From NCBI GenBank assembly GCA_949296425.1, contig CASFPN010000045.1, positions 45,942 to 109,941 of the forward strand: 64,000 nucleotides of DNA, written 5' to 3'. The notes under the pieces were generated by a model. The model was not told where the DNA came from, did no database searches, and saw nothing but the letters and a program-made list of their open reading frames with translations. Positions 41,809 to 51,292 of the stretch are shown here, in pieces. The stretch is from an uncultured bacterium. GTDB taxonomy: Bacteria > Cyanobacteriota > Vampirovibrionia > Gastranaerophilales > Gastranaerophilaceae. Position numbers and translations under genes: made by a program. The stretch's first letter is position 1, and every line of letters starts with the position of its first letter.

Positions 41809-42872
41809 TAAAAGATTTGATTAAACAGCTCTGGAAAGATAAATTTGCAAGGATTGCCGTTATTGTACTCGGTATAATTTATTTAGCATTATTGTTTGCA
41901 GATTTTCTTGCACCTTATACAAAGGATTTTTCCGACAGGTCAATGGCTTATGTCCCGCCTTCTAAAATTTTTACTATTGATGAAAACGGGAAACTCTCAA
42001 AACCTTACACGTACAATTACAAGCGTGAATTTGATTCCAATGATTTGAAAATAATTTATACACTTGACAGAAGTCAAAAGCATTATGTGAAATTTTTCTC
42101 AAAAGGCCAGCCTTATAAATTTTTGGGATTAATTCCTATGAAACGCCACCTCGTTACAACTGACGAGGGCGGAAGGTTATTTTTGCTTGGTGCTGATATA
42201 AACGGGCGTGATGTATTTTCAAGGATACTTTTCGGCGGTAGAATTTCGATGACAATAGGTTTTCTTGCGCTTTTTGTTTTATTCCCTATCGGACTTTTGT
42301 ATGGAGGAATTGCCGGTTATTTCGGCGGTAAAGTTGATATGATTATGATGAGATTTGCGGAAGCTGTTATGTCTATTCCGAGTTTTTACCTCTTGATAAT
42401 TCTTGCATCAATACTGCCTTCCGGCATGACAAGCGTTCAGAGATTTATGCTGATTGTTGTTATCTTAGCGCTTATCGGCTGGGCTGGTTTTGCGCGTGTT
42501 GTAAGAGGGATGGTTTTATCAATAAAAAATCAAGAGTATGTTCAGGCTGCAAAATCAATAGGAGCTTCCCGTTTAAGAATTATAGTGAAACATATATTGC
42601 CTCAGACAACAAGTTTTGTAATTGTTGCAATGACTTTATCTGTTCCTTCTTATATATTGTCGGAATCAGGCTTAAGCTTTTTGGGACTCGGTATTCAGCA
42701 GCCGGATGCTAGCTGGGGAAATATGCTTAAAGAAGCTCAGGAATACACAAACATTATTTATCGCCCATGGCTTTTAACTCCGGGATTTTTAATTTTTATT
42801 GCGGTGTTGGCTTTTAACTTGATTGGTGATACAATAAGAGATATTCTTGACCCGAAAAGCAAAACAAGATAA
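41805..42872 (+). CDS. Peptide ABC transporter permease (DppC-like)
   Basis: A 355-aa permease. The typical GADINGRDVFSRILFGGR motif is followed by the EAA loop QAAKSIGASRLRIIVKHILPQ and GLSFLGLGIQQPDASWGNML. The N-terminal periplasmic loop between the first two helices is long (~90 aa), as in some OppC/YejE-type proteins. No ATPase gene (DppD/F) follows; the ATPases must be elsewhere. Confidence 0.94.
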   Translation: MIKDLIKQLWKDKFARIAVIVLGIIYLALLFADFLAPYTKDFSDRSMAYVPPSKIFTIDENGKLSKPYTYNYKREFDSNDLKIIYTLDRSQKHYVKFFSKGQPYKFLGLIPMKRHLVTTDEGGRLFLLGADINGRDVFSRILFGGRISMTIGFLALFVLFPIGLLYGGIAGYFGGKVDMIMMRFAEAVMSIPSFYLLIILASILPSGMTSVQRFMLIVVILALIGWAGFARVVRGMVLSIKNQEYVQAAKSIGASRLRIIVKHILPQTTSFVIVAMTLSVPSYILSESGLSFLGLGIQQPDASWGNMLKEAQEYTNIIYRPWLLTPGFLIFIAVLAFNLIGDTIRDILDPKSKTR

Positions 42873-42900
42873 AAAGTTAAACAGCTAAAGGAGATAAAGT

Positions 42901-43620
42901 ATGGATTGGGTAAATTCCGGATTTATGTTTGACATCACACTTGCAATAAGACTTCTGGCGGCATTGCTTTTGAGTTTTGCAATCGGTCTGGAACGTGAGA
43001 TGACGAACAAATATGCCGGTTTGAGGACAAATATTCTCGTTTGTTTGGGAGCTTGTTTATTTACGATAATTTCTATATACGGATTTCCGGAAGTTTCCGT
43101 TACCGGCGATGAACTCGGAACCCGTGATACCGCGCGTGTTGCTGCTCAGGTTGTTACAGGTATCGGTTTTATCGGTGCAGGTACGGTATTTCGCCATGGT
43201 GCAACGGTTTTTGGACTCACTACCGCTGCAACTTTATGGGTTTCTGCTGCTGTCGGAATGGCATGCGGTGCCGGAATGTTTCCGCTTGCGATAGCTGCAA
43301 CAATATTTTCAATACTTGTTCTTGTTTCTGTAAGGTTGTTTGAAAAAAATATTCTTATTTCAACTGCTAAAAATACCAGAAGATTAAAAATGAGTATTTC
43401 ATGTCTTAATGAAAATTCTGACAGTATCTATGATTATATTATTGAGAACAGCAAATCTCTTGTGGAAGTTTCAAAAAAATTAAACAAGCAGGATGAAAAT
43501 ATGACTAAAATTGTTGTTATTCTTGATTTTGTAGGTCGTAATCCTGTTCAGGATTTGTATAAAACGTACAGAAATCTTAATGGAATAGAATCCATTTCCA
43601 TTCAGGAGTTTAATGAATAG
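42901..43620 (+). CDS. MgtC/SapB family membrane protein
   Basis: A 239-aa protein. The N-terminal ~145 residues have four to five helices and family motifs: LLLSFAIGLEREM, GLRTNILVCLGACLFT, GIGFIGAGTVFRHG and LTTAATLWVSAAVG. A C-terminal ~90-residue cytosolic domain resembles the ACT-like tail of longer MgtC members. Family proteins help in magnesium-limited or intracellular conditions and modulate ATP synthase in some pathogens. It lies 28 bp after the peptide permeases and is likely co-transcribed. Confidence 0.9.
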   Translation: MDWVNSGFMFDITLAIRLLAALLLSFAIGLEREMTNKYAGLRTNILVCLGACLFTIISIYGFPEVSVTGDELGTRDTARVAAQVVTGIGFIGAGTVFRHGATVFGLTTAATLWVSAAVGMACGAGMFPLAIAATIFSILVLVSVRLFEKNILISTAKNTRRLKMSISCLNENSDSIYDYIIENSKSLVEVSKKLNKQDENMTKIVVILDFVGRNPVQDLYKTYRNLNGIESISIQEFNE

Positions 43621-43663
43621 GGGCGCAGCCGCCTCTATCCATATAACATCTACAGGGCAAGCA

Positions 43664-43715
43664 CTGAACTCGTTTTAGGATTAGTACGAGATGCTGAAAC
43701 AAGTTCAGCATGACG
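43664..43715. repeat. REP-like doublet
   Basis: Two inverted, related copies: CTGAACTCGTTTTAGGAT (43664-43681) and the complement of ATGCTGAAACAAGTTCAG (43691-43708), matching 15 of 18. The second is part of a perfect palindrome ATGCTGAA-ACAAG-TTCAGCAT (43691-43711). The core matches that at 23633-23660. Confidence 0.7.
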
Positions 43716-43787
43716 TTTTAAGAATTTCAAGAAAAATCAGAACGGTAGCAAATACCCGTAGTTGGTGTAAACTATAATATAAAGTCG

Positions 43788-46700
43788 CTATTTTTTGAAT
43801 TTATCAAGAAGATTTCCTGAGTCTGTAAACTCAGATGCGTTTTCCACAGGTTTAGGCTGTTGTGTTTTGGCTGTTTCTGTAGGTTCAATATTAGCGTAGT
43901 ATCTTGGATCTTCAAGAGATTCCATTGCCTTCATAACCCCAAGCCTGCCGGCTTTCAACTGCATATCAGCAAGCCAGGATTCAACAGCATAAGTCATTAT
44001 TATTGAAAAAGCAGTCCAGCTTACACCGGCTATTGCAAGTGCTTTTTGAATTTCAGGCGTTATAAATATTGAACCTAATTTGCCTGTTTGTACAAGTTTT
44101 ATAAATTCATCAGGATGTTCATTAAATTCTTTTATAATTCTTGAAGTAATTTTGCTTAATTCTTCTTTCGGAATATTTGCCAGAATTGTTTCTATTTTCG
44201 GAATTATTCTCAGGAGTGTTTCTTTGTCCATACTTGCCATTTTTAGAGTATCGCGTGCAAAGTCTTCGAATTCTTCAGAAGTCATTTTTGATACTTTTTC
44301 TTTCAGGCTGTTAAGTCCGGCTTTTGAATTTGTGAATTTTTCAGGCATAAGATTGTATAAGTCTTTAAATGTTGTTTTTTGTATTTTATCTTTTACTGCA
44401 TGGAGAATGTCAAGAGCTTCTTCCATTTGTATACCTGCAAGAGCCCGGATTTTTCCCGGTCTTGCAATGTTTGCCTGTTGAGGTTTCATAAATTCTTCTA
44501 TATTAATTTGTGATTTTTTGCTTAAAAGTTTGTTAAATTCATCTTTGCCAAGATATTTTTGCAATATTTCAATTGATTTTTTGTCAAGCAGGTAGATTAA
44601 TCCGTTTTCTTGAGCTGTCATTCTGATTTTTTCTTCCAGATCAGATGTAAGTTTGTTTAAATCTTTTATTTTAACGGATGATGATAACTCATGGAACAGC
44701 CGGTTGTTGTCTATTATCATTTCAGCATTTTTGTCAAAGACCATTTCAATAACCTGTTCAACTTGTGTTCTTTGTTCAGGTGTAAGTTCTTGAGGATTTT
44801 TAAAGTAATCAATAAGAGCACTTCTAGCATCGGCTGTCATACGAACACATCTGCTATAATCGTTATATTTGTGACCGTTGATAAGTACTTCAAATATGTC
44901 AATAAATTTTTTCTTTAACGGATTTGTGTCGTCAAACATTTCAAAGTTTTTGAGAACTCTGCGTCTAACTTCATATAAGTATTCAATTTGTTCAGGTTCG
45001 GATAGTTTCTTAAAGTTTTCTGTTCCTATATCTGCATTTTTAAGCAATTTTGAGAAAATATCAATAATAGGATCTTTTTGTAAGTCAATACCTTGTAACA
45101 AAGCACCGAGAGGTTTTATTTCAAGTTTATGCCATTGTCCATCTGACCAGATTTCTTGTTTCATATTAACATTGTTTACAACATTCGTAACGTTGTTTTC
45201 TATGCCTTTTAAATACTTTTTGAACCATTTTTTCTGCATTAAATTTGAATGTTTGCTAAAGAAATTTGTAATTTTTTCTGTCAATTTTGCAGGCGTAATT
45301 TTCCCGCGTGCCACCTGAATTCCTGTTACTATTACAGGTGATGCTGCAAGAGCCATTCCTCCGTACCAGACAAACGGCTGGGCTATTTCTGTTGCTGCTT
45401 CCATGGATTCGGAATAAACCTGCGAATTATCATCGACTTTTTCAAATGTATTGAATACTTTTCTCTGCAGGTTTTTAGCATCACGCATTTGTTCTTCGGT
45501 TATGTCCTGTTTCTTTAAGATATCTCTGAGAGCCTGTCTTTCTTTGTATTCGGTTTTCTTGTATTTGTTATAATCCCAGTATTGTTTTAAGACACGAGGT
45601 ATAAACAGAGCATACTCTTTAATTTTGTTTTCTTTCTTTTCATTGTTTTTAATATCTTTAACTTCTTCATAGTCTTCTGGCGTGTAACCTATAAAGTTTT
45701 CCGGATTTTTCTCCAGTTCTCGTTTTGCTGTATAGCGGCCGGCTCTGGCTGCAGATTTTTGAAGTTTAAGTCCTATAATCATACCGGCAAAACCAGTTAC
45801 CAAACTTCCGATGCCGCCTAAAATCCAATTTTTTCCACTTTTGTGTGAGAAACCTGATGCAAATAGTTTTTTTACAATTTCGTTAAACTTTATTTTTTTA
45901 GACTTGGCTGCTTGATTGACTGTGTTGTCCGACCTCATTAACGAATCGCTGAAGTTTAACCACTGTTTCAGATATGCAAATCCTGTTTTCTTACTTTTTT
46001 TCAAGTTTTCAAACAGTTGTTTTGTTTCTTCAGAACCATATCTATCAATACTATTTTCAACAAATTTATCGAAAACTCCTACTTTATTTAAAATCCATCC
46101 TGTAGCTGCACCTACTGTAGCACCAAGAACAGGAGTTGCACCTATAATTACGTTTGCGGCTACTTCCATATTTTCGGAATTCTTTTCTGCTTCATTGTTT
46201 ATAATGCGGACAACTCTTTGTATTACTTCTTTATCTCTTTGTGCTTGTTTAAGTTCTTCCGGTTTCAAATCGCGTGTTACAATTTGCGAATTGTCTTCTC
46301 TTGCTTTTTTATCTTTTCTATAGGCACGGTTGTCTTTAATGATGTTATAGATGGATTTTATCATTCCGGATTTTAATTTAGATTTTTTCTTTTCTTTGAG
46401 TAATTCCGGATGTTCTTCCAGTTCTTTTTTTGCTGCTGCAATTTGTTCGGGAGTATAGTTTACAAATGCTTTCGGGTCATCCAGTTCGCGTCTTGCCTGA
46501 TAGCGGGCAATTTTTGAACTGTCTGTCTGCAATTTCGCTTCCAAAATTGTCGATGCAATAAATACTCCGATTGATGCAAGAGCAACAAGCCCGTGATTCC
46601 ACCATATTTGCTTCGTTAATTTTCCGGTTTGCTTTTCAACTTTTCCATAGTAATTTAAAAGATCTTTTTTAAGTTGAGTATCTTTTACTCTTTTTATTTG

Positions 46701-47150
46701 ATTTTTTCGTAAAATTGAATCTGAATAAAACCAGCGTTTTTGGGGATTCAGGTGTTCATAATCTTTAAGCCTTTTTGTCAGGTTCTGACCCTCTTGTGCA
46801 TTTATTGCATTGAGTTCAATTTCCCGGATTTTGTTGAGTAACTTTTGGCTTTTATGTTTGCCTACTAACCAGTTGCCTCCAAAAAATGTAATAAGTGTAC
46901 TGATGGATGATAAAGGATCAACCGCTGTTTCTACGTTTTCTGCAACGTTTTCAGAGTGGTTATCCATTATATCAACAACATCAATAATGGTTTTACCGAA
47001 TTCTTCAGCCTGTTTTAATTCTTCTGGGGTATGCTGGCGTCTGCGTGCCAGTTCTTCTCGCTGTGCTTCTTCATCATGTTGATGAGCTTCCCATTTTTTA
47101 AAATTATTTTGATTTTTTGCTACTTGTGATAAAGAATTGAAAAAATCCAC
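43788..47150 (-). CDS. Large lineage-specific repeat/membrane protein
   Basis: A 1120-aa protein with no recognised family. Three modules of about 255 residues begin near residues 43, 299 and 553, each opening with a helix (EELKQAEEFGK, EELKQAQRDKEV, EEQMRDAKNLQRK), an ENVxxAVD-like segment (ENVETA, ENMEVA, ESMEAA) and a hydrophobic stretch. Each of the first two modules closes with YxARRELxxPxxFxxYTPE, and a degenerate closing motif is near the C-terminus (residues ~1085). Hydrophobic segments near 186-205, 335-355, 445-462 and 1050-1065 suggest membrane insertion. The N-terminus is charged and without a signal peptide. Function unknown. Confidence 0.75.
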   Translation of the reverse strand: MDFFNSLSQVAKNQNNFKKWEAHQHDEEAQREELARRRQHTPEELKQAEEFGKTIIDVVDIMDNHSENVAENVETAVDPLSSISTLITFFGGNWLVGKHKSQKLLNKIREIELNAINAQEGQNLTKRLKDYEHLNPQKRWFYSDSILRKNQIKRVKDTQLKKDLLNYYGKVEKQTGKLTKQIWWNHGLVALASIGVFIASTILEAKLQTDSSKIARYQARRELDDPKAFVNYTPEQIAAAKKELEEHPELLKEKKKSKLKSGMIKSIYNIIKDNRAYRKDKKAREDNSQIVTRDLKPEELKQAQRDKEVIQRVVRIINNEAEKNSENMEVAANVIIGATPVLGATVGAATGWILNKVGVFDKFVENSIDRYGSEETKQLFENLKKSKKTGFAYLKQWLNFSDSLMRSDNTVNQAAKSKKIKFNEIVKKLFASGFSHKSGKNWILGGIGSLVTGFAGMIIGLKLQKSAARAGRYTAKRELEKNPENFIGYTPEDYEEVKDIKNNEKKENKIKEYALFIPRVLKQYWDYNKYKKTEYKERQALRDILKKQDITEEQMRDAKNLQRKVFNTFEKVDDNSQVYSESMEAATEIAQPFVWYGGMALAASPVIVTGIQVARGKITPAKLTEKITNFFSKHSNLMQKKWFKKYLKGIENNVTNVVNNVNMKQEIWSDGQWHKLEIKPLGALLQGIDLQKDPIIDIFSKLLKNADIGTENFKKLSEPEQIEYLYEVRRRVLKNFEMFDDTNPLKKKFIDIFEVLINGHKYNDYSRCVRMTADARSALIDYFKNPQELTPEQRTQVEQVIEMVFDKNAEMIIDNNRLFHELSSSVKIKDLNKLTSDLEEKIRMTAQENGLIYLLDKKSIEILQKYLGKDEFNKLLSKKSQINIEEFMKPQQANIARPGKIRALAGIQMEEALDILHAVKDKIQKTTFKDLYNLMPEKFTNSKAGLNSLKEKVSKMTSEEFEDFARDTLKMASMDKETLLRIIPKIETILANIPKEELSKITSRIIKEFNEHPDEFIKLVQTGKLGSIFITPEIQKALAIAGVSWTAFSIIMTYAVESWLADMQLKAGRLGVMKAMESLEDPRYYANIEPTETAKTQQPKPVENASEFTDSGNLLDKFKK

Positions 47151-47227
47151 TTTCTGTGTCCTTATTATTTAAAAATTTTCCCTATATTAATATAAACAAA
47201 GAAAAATAAAAATTTTTGCTATAATTG

Positions 47228-47893
47228 TTAATTTTTATTAAATGGGATATCTATTTCAAATTCAGTTAAATTTTTTGTGGATTTATTCAGTTTTAGAATT
47301 GCATTTTGAGCTTTGAGATTTGTTACGCATATATGAAGTCCAAGCCCGCTCCCTGTAGGCTTTGTGGTAAATCCTTCTTCAAATATCGTTTTTTGTTTCT
47401 CTTTTGAGATGGCTTCGCCGTTATTTGATATTTTTATTACCGCATTTTCTTTTTTTATGTCAAGGGAAACTTTTATTTCACCCTTTTTATCTATGGCTTC
47501 TATTGCATTTTTTATTATATTTACAATGCAGGCAAGAAATTTATTTTCATCAATAAAAACAATTGCCGTATCTTTTAAATTACATTTAATTTTAATATCT
47601 TTATCGTGGATATAAACTTTTGCAAGCTTTACGCCTTCTTCAAGAAGTTCTTTAATATCGCAGTTTTTAGGTGATAAATTATTAAGTGATTTTAAATCAA
47701 GAAGTGAATTGCACATTATTTTTATTGATTTGCTGATACAATTCAGAGCATTCTCAATTGATTTATTATTAATGTTTTCTTCTTCAATATTTTTTCTTAT
47801 TATCTGTGTATAAATTTCGCAGATGGAAAGATGATTCCTTATTTCATGTGAAATACACCTTGATTGTTCAAATATCATATTTGTATCGGTCAT
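47228..47893 (-). CDS. Soluble sensor histidine kinase (HATPase_c)
   Basis: A 221-aa histidine kinase without sensor or membrane segments. The H-box is SHEIRNHLS (His16), the N-box INNIKN-type IVNIIKNAIEAI, and the G-boxes EGFTTKPTGSGLGLHI. It lies just downstream of a NarL-type response regulator gene. A hairpin terminator separates the two. Because it lacks a sensor domain it may receive signals through a protein partner. Confidence 0.88.
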   Translation of the reverse strand: MTDTNMIFEQSRCISHEIRNHLSICEIYTQIIRKNIEEENINNKSIENALNCISKSIKIMCNSLLDLKSLNNLSPKNCDIKELLEEGVKLAKVYIHDKDIKIKCNLKDTAIVFIDENKFLACIVNIIKNAIEAIDKKGEIKVSLDIKKENAVIKISNNGEAISKEKQKTIFEEGFTTKPTGSGLGLHICVTNLKAQNAILKLNKSTKNLTEFEIDIPFNKN

Positions 47894-47907
47894 TTATCCC
47901 TGCCTTT

Positions 47908-47936
47908 AAAAAAAAGTTCAGCTTTTCCGGCCGAAC
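47908..47936 (-). terminator. Terminator between response regulator and kinase
   Basis: 7-bp stem (47916-47922 with 47930-47936, one G-T pair); on the minus strand a run of T8 follows. It ends most transcription after the response regulator. Confidence 0.7.
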
Positions 47937-47971
47937 CTTACAAATTTTATTTTTAAATTAAGCCGTTATTT

Positions 47972-48670
47972 TTAAACTGCAATTTTAGAGAGTCTTCTGT
48001 TTGCAAATCCGTTGTTCAGTGCGTATAAAACAGCCTGAGTCCGGTCATTTACCTGTAATTTTTGGAAGATATTATTTACATGTGTCTTAACTGTAGTTTC
48101 CGATATAAACAGTTTCCCTGCAATACTCTTGTAGTTATTACCCTGTGTGAGAAGGTCGAGAACTTCTTCTTCTCTAGCTGTCAGATAAGTAAGGAGATTT
48201 TCTTCCGTTGAGATTTTGTTGTCTTCTTTGAAGGAATTCTGAAAATATTCAAAGAAGCGAGAAGTAAGTGCTGTCGGAAGATAAATTTTACCAGCTGCAA
48301 CTTCATCCATTGCATAGATAAGCTGTGCAGATGCCATTGTCTTTAAAACGTAGCCTTTTGCTCCTATTTTCATTGCTCTGAAAATAAGATCCGCATCATC
48401 GTATCCGCTTAAAGCAATTACTCTGATATCCAGTCCGAGTTTTTCAATTTCCTGAATGGCTTGTAAACCGTCTTTTTCAGGCATATTTATATCCATTAAT
48501 ATAATGTCAGGACGATATTTCTTCGCAAGATTAATACCTATATTGGCGCTTGTTGTTGTTCCTACTACATCATAGCAGCTTTCAAGTGTAATTAACTCTT
48601 TTACACCTCTTAAGTGATCTGCGTTATCATCAATTAATAAAACTCTGGATCTTCTTTTGAACTCTCTCAT
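47972..48670 (-). CDS. NarL/FixJ-family response regulator
   Basis: A 232-aa regulator. The receiver domain (residues ~8-125) has the acidic pair DD (14-15), the phospho-acceptor Asp60 (IILMDINMP) and a conserved Lys (GAKGYVLK). The C-terminal LuxR-type HTH contains LTAREEEVLDLLTQG and SETTVKTHVNNIFQKL. The order (regulator then kinase) suggests a cognate pair. Target genes are unknown. Confidence 0.93.
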   Translation of the reverse strand: MREFKRRSRVLLIDDNADHLRGVKELITLESCYDVVGTTTSANIGINLAKKYRPDIILMDINMPEKDGLQAIQEIEKLGLDIRVIALSGYDDADLIFRAMKIGAKGYVLKTMASAQLIYAMDEVAAGKIYLPTALTSRFFEYFQNSFKEDNKISTEENLLTYLTAREEEVLDLLTQGNNYKSIAGKLFISETTVKTHVNNIFQKLQVNDRTQAVLYALNNGFANRRLSKIAV

Positions 48671-48809
48671 TTTTTATCTCCCTGTTTTTCTACCCTCTAC
48701 ACTATAAATACTACAACTTTTAGAGGGGTGTTTTCATCCATGCCCCGATTGATATTGAAATCAGAATGGTTTGAGAATTTGTCTTACATCTTTAGATTGA
48801 TAAAAATCC

Positions 48810-48858
48810 TCAACCATGCTCTAAATCATGCTTTTACATGTTTTGGCCGCATGGTTGA
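48810..48858. repeat. Long inverted repeat upstream of rmuC
   Basis: TCAACCATGC (48810-48819) and GCATGGTTGA (48849-48858), perfect 10-bp arms around a loop with several CATG units. It may be a regulatory structure or part of an unrecognised RNA. Confidence 0.5.
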
Positions 48859-48928
48859 TTTTATATTTATCTAATCTTTTTGAACTAATCTTGTTGTGGT
48901 ATAATTTACATAAGGAGAGGTTAAGGAT

Positions 48929-50008
48929 ATGGAAATTTTAATATTTTTAGTTGGTTTTTTAGCTGGTGCTTTGTGTGTATTTGTTTCGTCTAAAGTGATT
49001 GATAAAAATAATAAAGCTTCACAAGAACTGCTTTTAGAACAAATGAAGCTGTATTTTGAAAATACTGCCAACAAAATTTTCAAGGAAAGTTCGTCGGAAT
49101 TTTCTAACCAGAACAAGGAAAAACTTGATGAATTTTTCAAAAGATTTAAAGAACGTATTGAGGATTTTGAAAGAAGGTCAGAGCAGAATTTTAAAGCTGA
49201 AACTGAAAATTTTACAAAATTTGATATGAACATTAAAACTTTTCTTGAAACTGGAAACAAAATTTCACACGATGCTAATTCTCTTGTAAATGTTATGAAA
49301 TCAGATAACAGAGCCTCCGGACGCTGGGGCGAAATTGTTCTTGAACGGGTATTAGAAGCCTCCGGTTTAAGAAAAAATGAAGAATATAAACTTCAGCAAG
49401 GTACGGCTGAAGGCAGACCCGACGCAACAGTATTTTTGCCGGAAGGCAGATGTATTTATATTGACAGTAAAACTTCATTCGCTGCATGGGACGGGTATAT
49501 TAATGCTCGGGATGATGCTGAAAAGCAAATACATTTAAGACAATTTATTGATTCTACAAAATCTCATATAACAGGACTTGCAAAGAGAGATTATTCTGTA
49601 GAAGATGCTTCTCCTGATTATGTTTTAATGTTTATTCCTATTGAAAGCTGTTATTCAATGATGTTTTGTGATGATTGTGCACTCTGGGATTTTGCGTGGA
49701 AAAATAGAGTTATGCCTGTATCACCTTCAACTCTGCTCGCCGCTTTAAAAATTATTAATGCTTTCCATGTTGTTGACCGACAAAATAAAAACGTTCTTGA
49801 AATGGCTCGTTTGTGCACAAATATTCATGATAAATTTGCGGCACTTCTTTCAGAACTTTTAAAAATTCGTGATAACTTAAATTCATCTTTAAAAAAATTA
49901 AACGGTACAGGTAATATTATAAATCAGATTTCCAAACTTGAAAAACTTGGCTGCGTTTACACTAAAGAACTACCTCAGTTACCGGAAGATATAACTATTG
50001 ACAATTAA
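48929..50008 (+). CDS. rmuC: DNA recombination protein RmuC
   Basis: A 359-aa RmuC-family protein, linked to limiting recombination at inverted repeats. It has an N-terminal membrane helix (residues ~2-20), a coiled coil (~30-110) and the nuclease-like domain: SDNRASGRWGEIVLERVLEASG, GRPDATVFLPEGRCIYIDSK and MFIPIESCYSMM. An extended -10 box (TGGTATAAT at 48897-48905) precedes, and AAGGAGAGG provides the ribosome site. Confidence 0.93.
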   Translation: MEILIFLVGFLAGALCVFVSSKVIDKNNKASQELLLEQMKLYFENTANKIFKESSSEFSNQNKEKLDEFFKRFKERIEDFERRSEQNFKAETENFTKFDMNIKTFLETGNKISHDANSLVNVMKSDNRASGRWGEIVLERVLEASGLRKNEEYKLQQGTAEGRPDATVFLPEGRCIYIDSKTSFAAWDGYINARDDAEKQIHLRQFIDSTKSHITGLAKRDYSVEDASPDYVLMFIPIESCYSMMFCDDCALWDFAWKNRVMPVSPSTLLAALKIINAFHVVDRQNKNVLEMARLCTNIHDKFAALLSELLKIRDNLNSSLKKLNGTGNIINQISKLEKLGCVYTKELPQLPEDITIDN

Positions 50009-50032
50009 GTTAGTTTGGGCTAACTTTGTGAT

Positions 50033-50479
50033 ATGAAAATTCAACAAGTAAGTTTCAATTATTATTCGCCATATTATTGTCAGAAAAATAAGCAGGTTTT
50101 TCAAGGGGGTATAAAACCGCCTTCAAAAGAAGCTATTAGTGATTTAAAAGTTTTTATGCATCATATTTATGAATATAAAAAAGGGTTGAGAAGTTTAATT
50201 CTTACAACAGAAAAATCTTCAAACAGAGATTATATAAAATACAGACTTGAAAAAGAAAATATTCCGTATATTATTCATGATATTTCGGATAAGGCAATAA
50301 ATGTTTTTTTCGGAAATGAAGATTGTATAAAAGTTGTATCCACATTTGACAAGCATTTGAATAAACTTTCTCCGGAGCATGATTTTATGCTCGGAATTAT
50401 GCTAGGGTATGATAAAATTCTGCAGTGTAAAAGATTTATGCAAAGATTAGGCGATAAGCTTAATTCTGTTAAGGCTTGA
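50033..50479 (+). CDS. DUF2023-like protein with N-terminal VFQGG tag
   Basis: A 148-aa protein. Residues ~33-140 match the DUF2023 pattern: FMHHIYEYKKGLRSLILTT, INVFFG and LSPEHDFMLGIMLGYDKILQCKRF. The N-terminal ~30 residues (MKIQQVSFNYY...QVFQGG) look like tags seen on other lineage proteins. DUF2023 genes are often near flavodoxins; here it is between rmuC and pyrF. Function unknown. Confidence 0.75.
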   Translation: MKIQQVSFNYYSPYYCQKNKQVFQGGIKPPSKEAISDLKVFMHHIYEYKKGLRSLILTTEKSSNRDYIKYRLEKENIPYIIHDISDKAINVFFGNEDCIKVVSTFDKHLNKLSPEHDFMLGIMLGYDKILQCKRFMQRLGDKLNSVKA

Positions 50480-50513
50480 TTTTATTTTACTATGGTGGTA
50501 ATATTTTTGTACG

Positions 50514-51272
50514 ATGATTGAAAGACCTGTAACAGCTAAAGATAGAATTATTTTAGCGCTGGATGTTGATAATTTAAAGGAAGCTGAAGAACTTGTAAAA
50601 GAATTAAAAGATTATGCGGGTTATTTTAAAGTAGGGTTGCCTTTGATTGTAAATTATGGTTTTGAGGCATTCAGACTTTTAGAAGAACACGGTGCCAAAT
50701 GTTATTATGACTGCAAATTCCATGATATTCCGCATACTGTTCAAAAAGCATGTATAAGTCTTGTTAAAAATAATATTAACTTTTTTAATGTGCATATACA
50801 GGGCGGGTCAAAAATGACATCTGCTGTTGTCAGAGCTTCGCGTGCTGCTGCAAAATCCATGGGGATTGAACCTCCTACAATTCTCGGAGTTACTTTGTTA
50901 TCAAGTTTCGGACAAAAAACTTTGACAACTGAACTTTGTGTGGATAAAAATATTGAAGATTTTGTTATTCAGCTCGCAAAAGTGGCAAAAGATACCGGTT
51001 TGGACGGAGTTGTCGCAAGTGCTGAAGAAGCTAAAAGAATAAGAAAAGAATTTGGGGATGATTTTATTATTTTGTGTCCCGCAACAAGGCCTACATGGTC
51101 ATCCGTTAACGATCAGGTAAGGGTAGACACCCCGCGTGATGCAATACTCTCGGGCGCTGACTTTATGGTTGTGGGCAGACCTATTACGACTGCAGATGAC
51201 AGAGTCGGTGCTGCAAAGATGATTATTGATGAGATTGAAACTGCTCTTGAAGATAAAAAAGTTTTGTGCTGA
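50514..51272 (+). CDS. pyrF: Orotidine 5'-phosphate decarboxylase
   Basis: Last step of UMP synthesis, 252 aa. LALDVDNLKEA and YYDCKFHDIPHTV (catalytic DxKxxDI) are present, as is the phosphate loop FMVVGRPITTADD. Standard length. Translation may be leaderless: TTGATT (50476-50481), 17 bp, TAATAT (50499-50504), then ATG at 50514. Confidence 0.95.
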   Translation: MIERPVTAKDRIILALDVDNLKEAEELVKELKDYAGYFKVGLPLIVNYGFEAFRLLEEHGAKCYYDCKFHDIPHTVQKACISLVKNNINFFNVHIQGGSKMTSAVVRASRAAAKSMGIEPPTILGVTLLSSFGQKTLTTELCVDKNIEDFVIQLAKVAKDTGLDGVVASAEEAKRIRKEFGDDFIILCPATRPTWSSVNDQVRVDTPRDAILSGADFMVVGRPITTADDRVGAAKMIIDEIETALEDKKVLC

Positions 51273-51292
51273 ATTTAATTAATAAATAATAT

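Noticed and set aside
50494..50498. GGTGG as Shine-Dalgarno for pyrF
   Set aside because: It is about 15 nt from the ATG, too far for a normal ribosome site; a TAATAT -10 box overlapping this area fits better.
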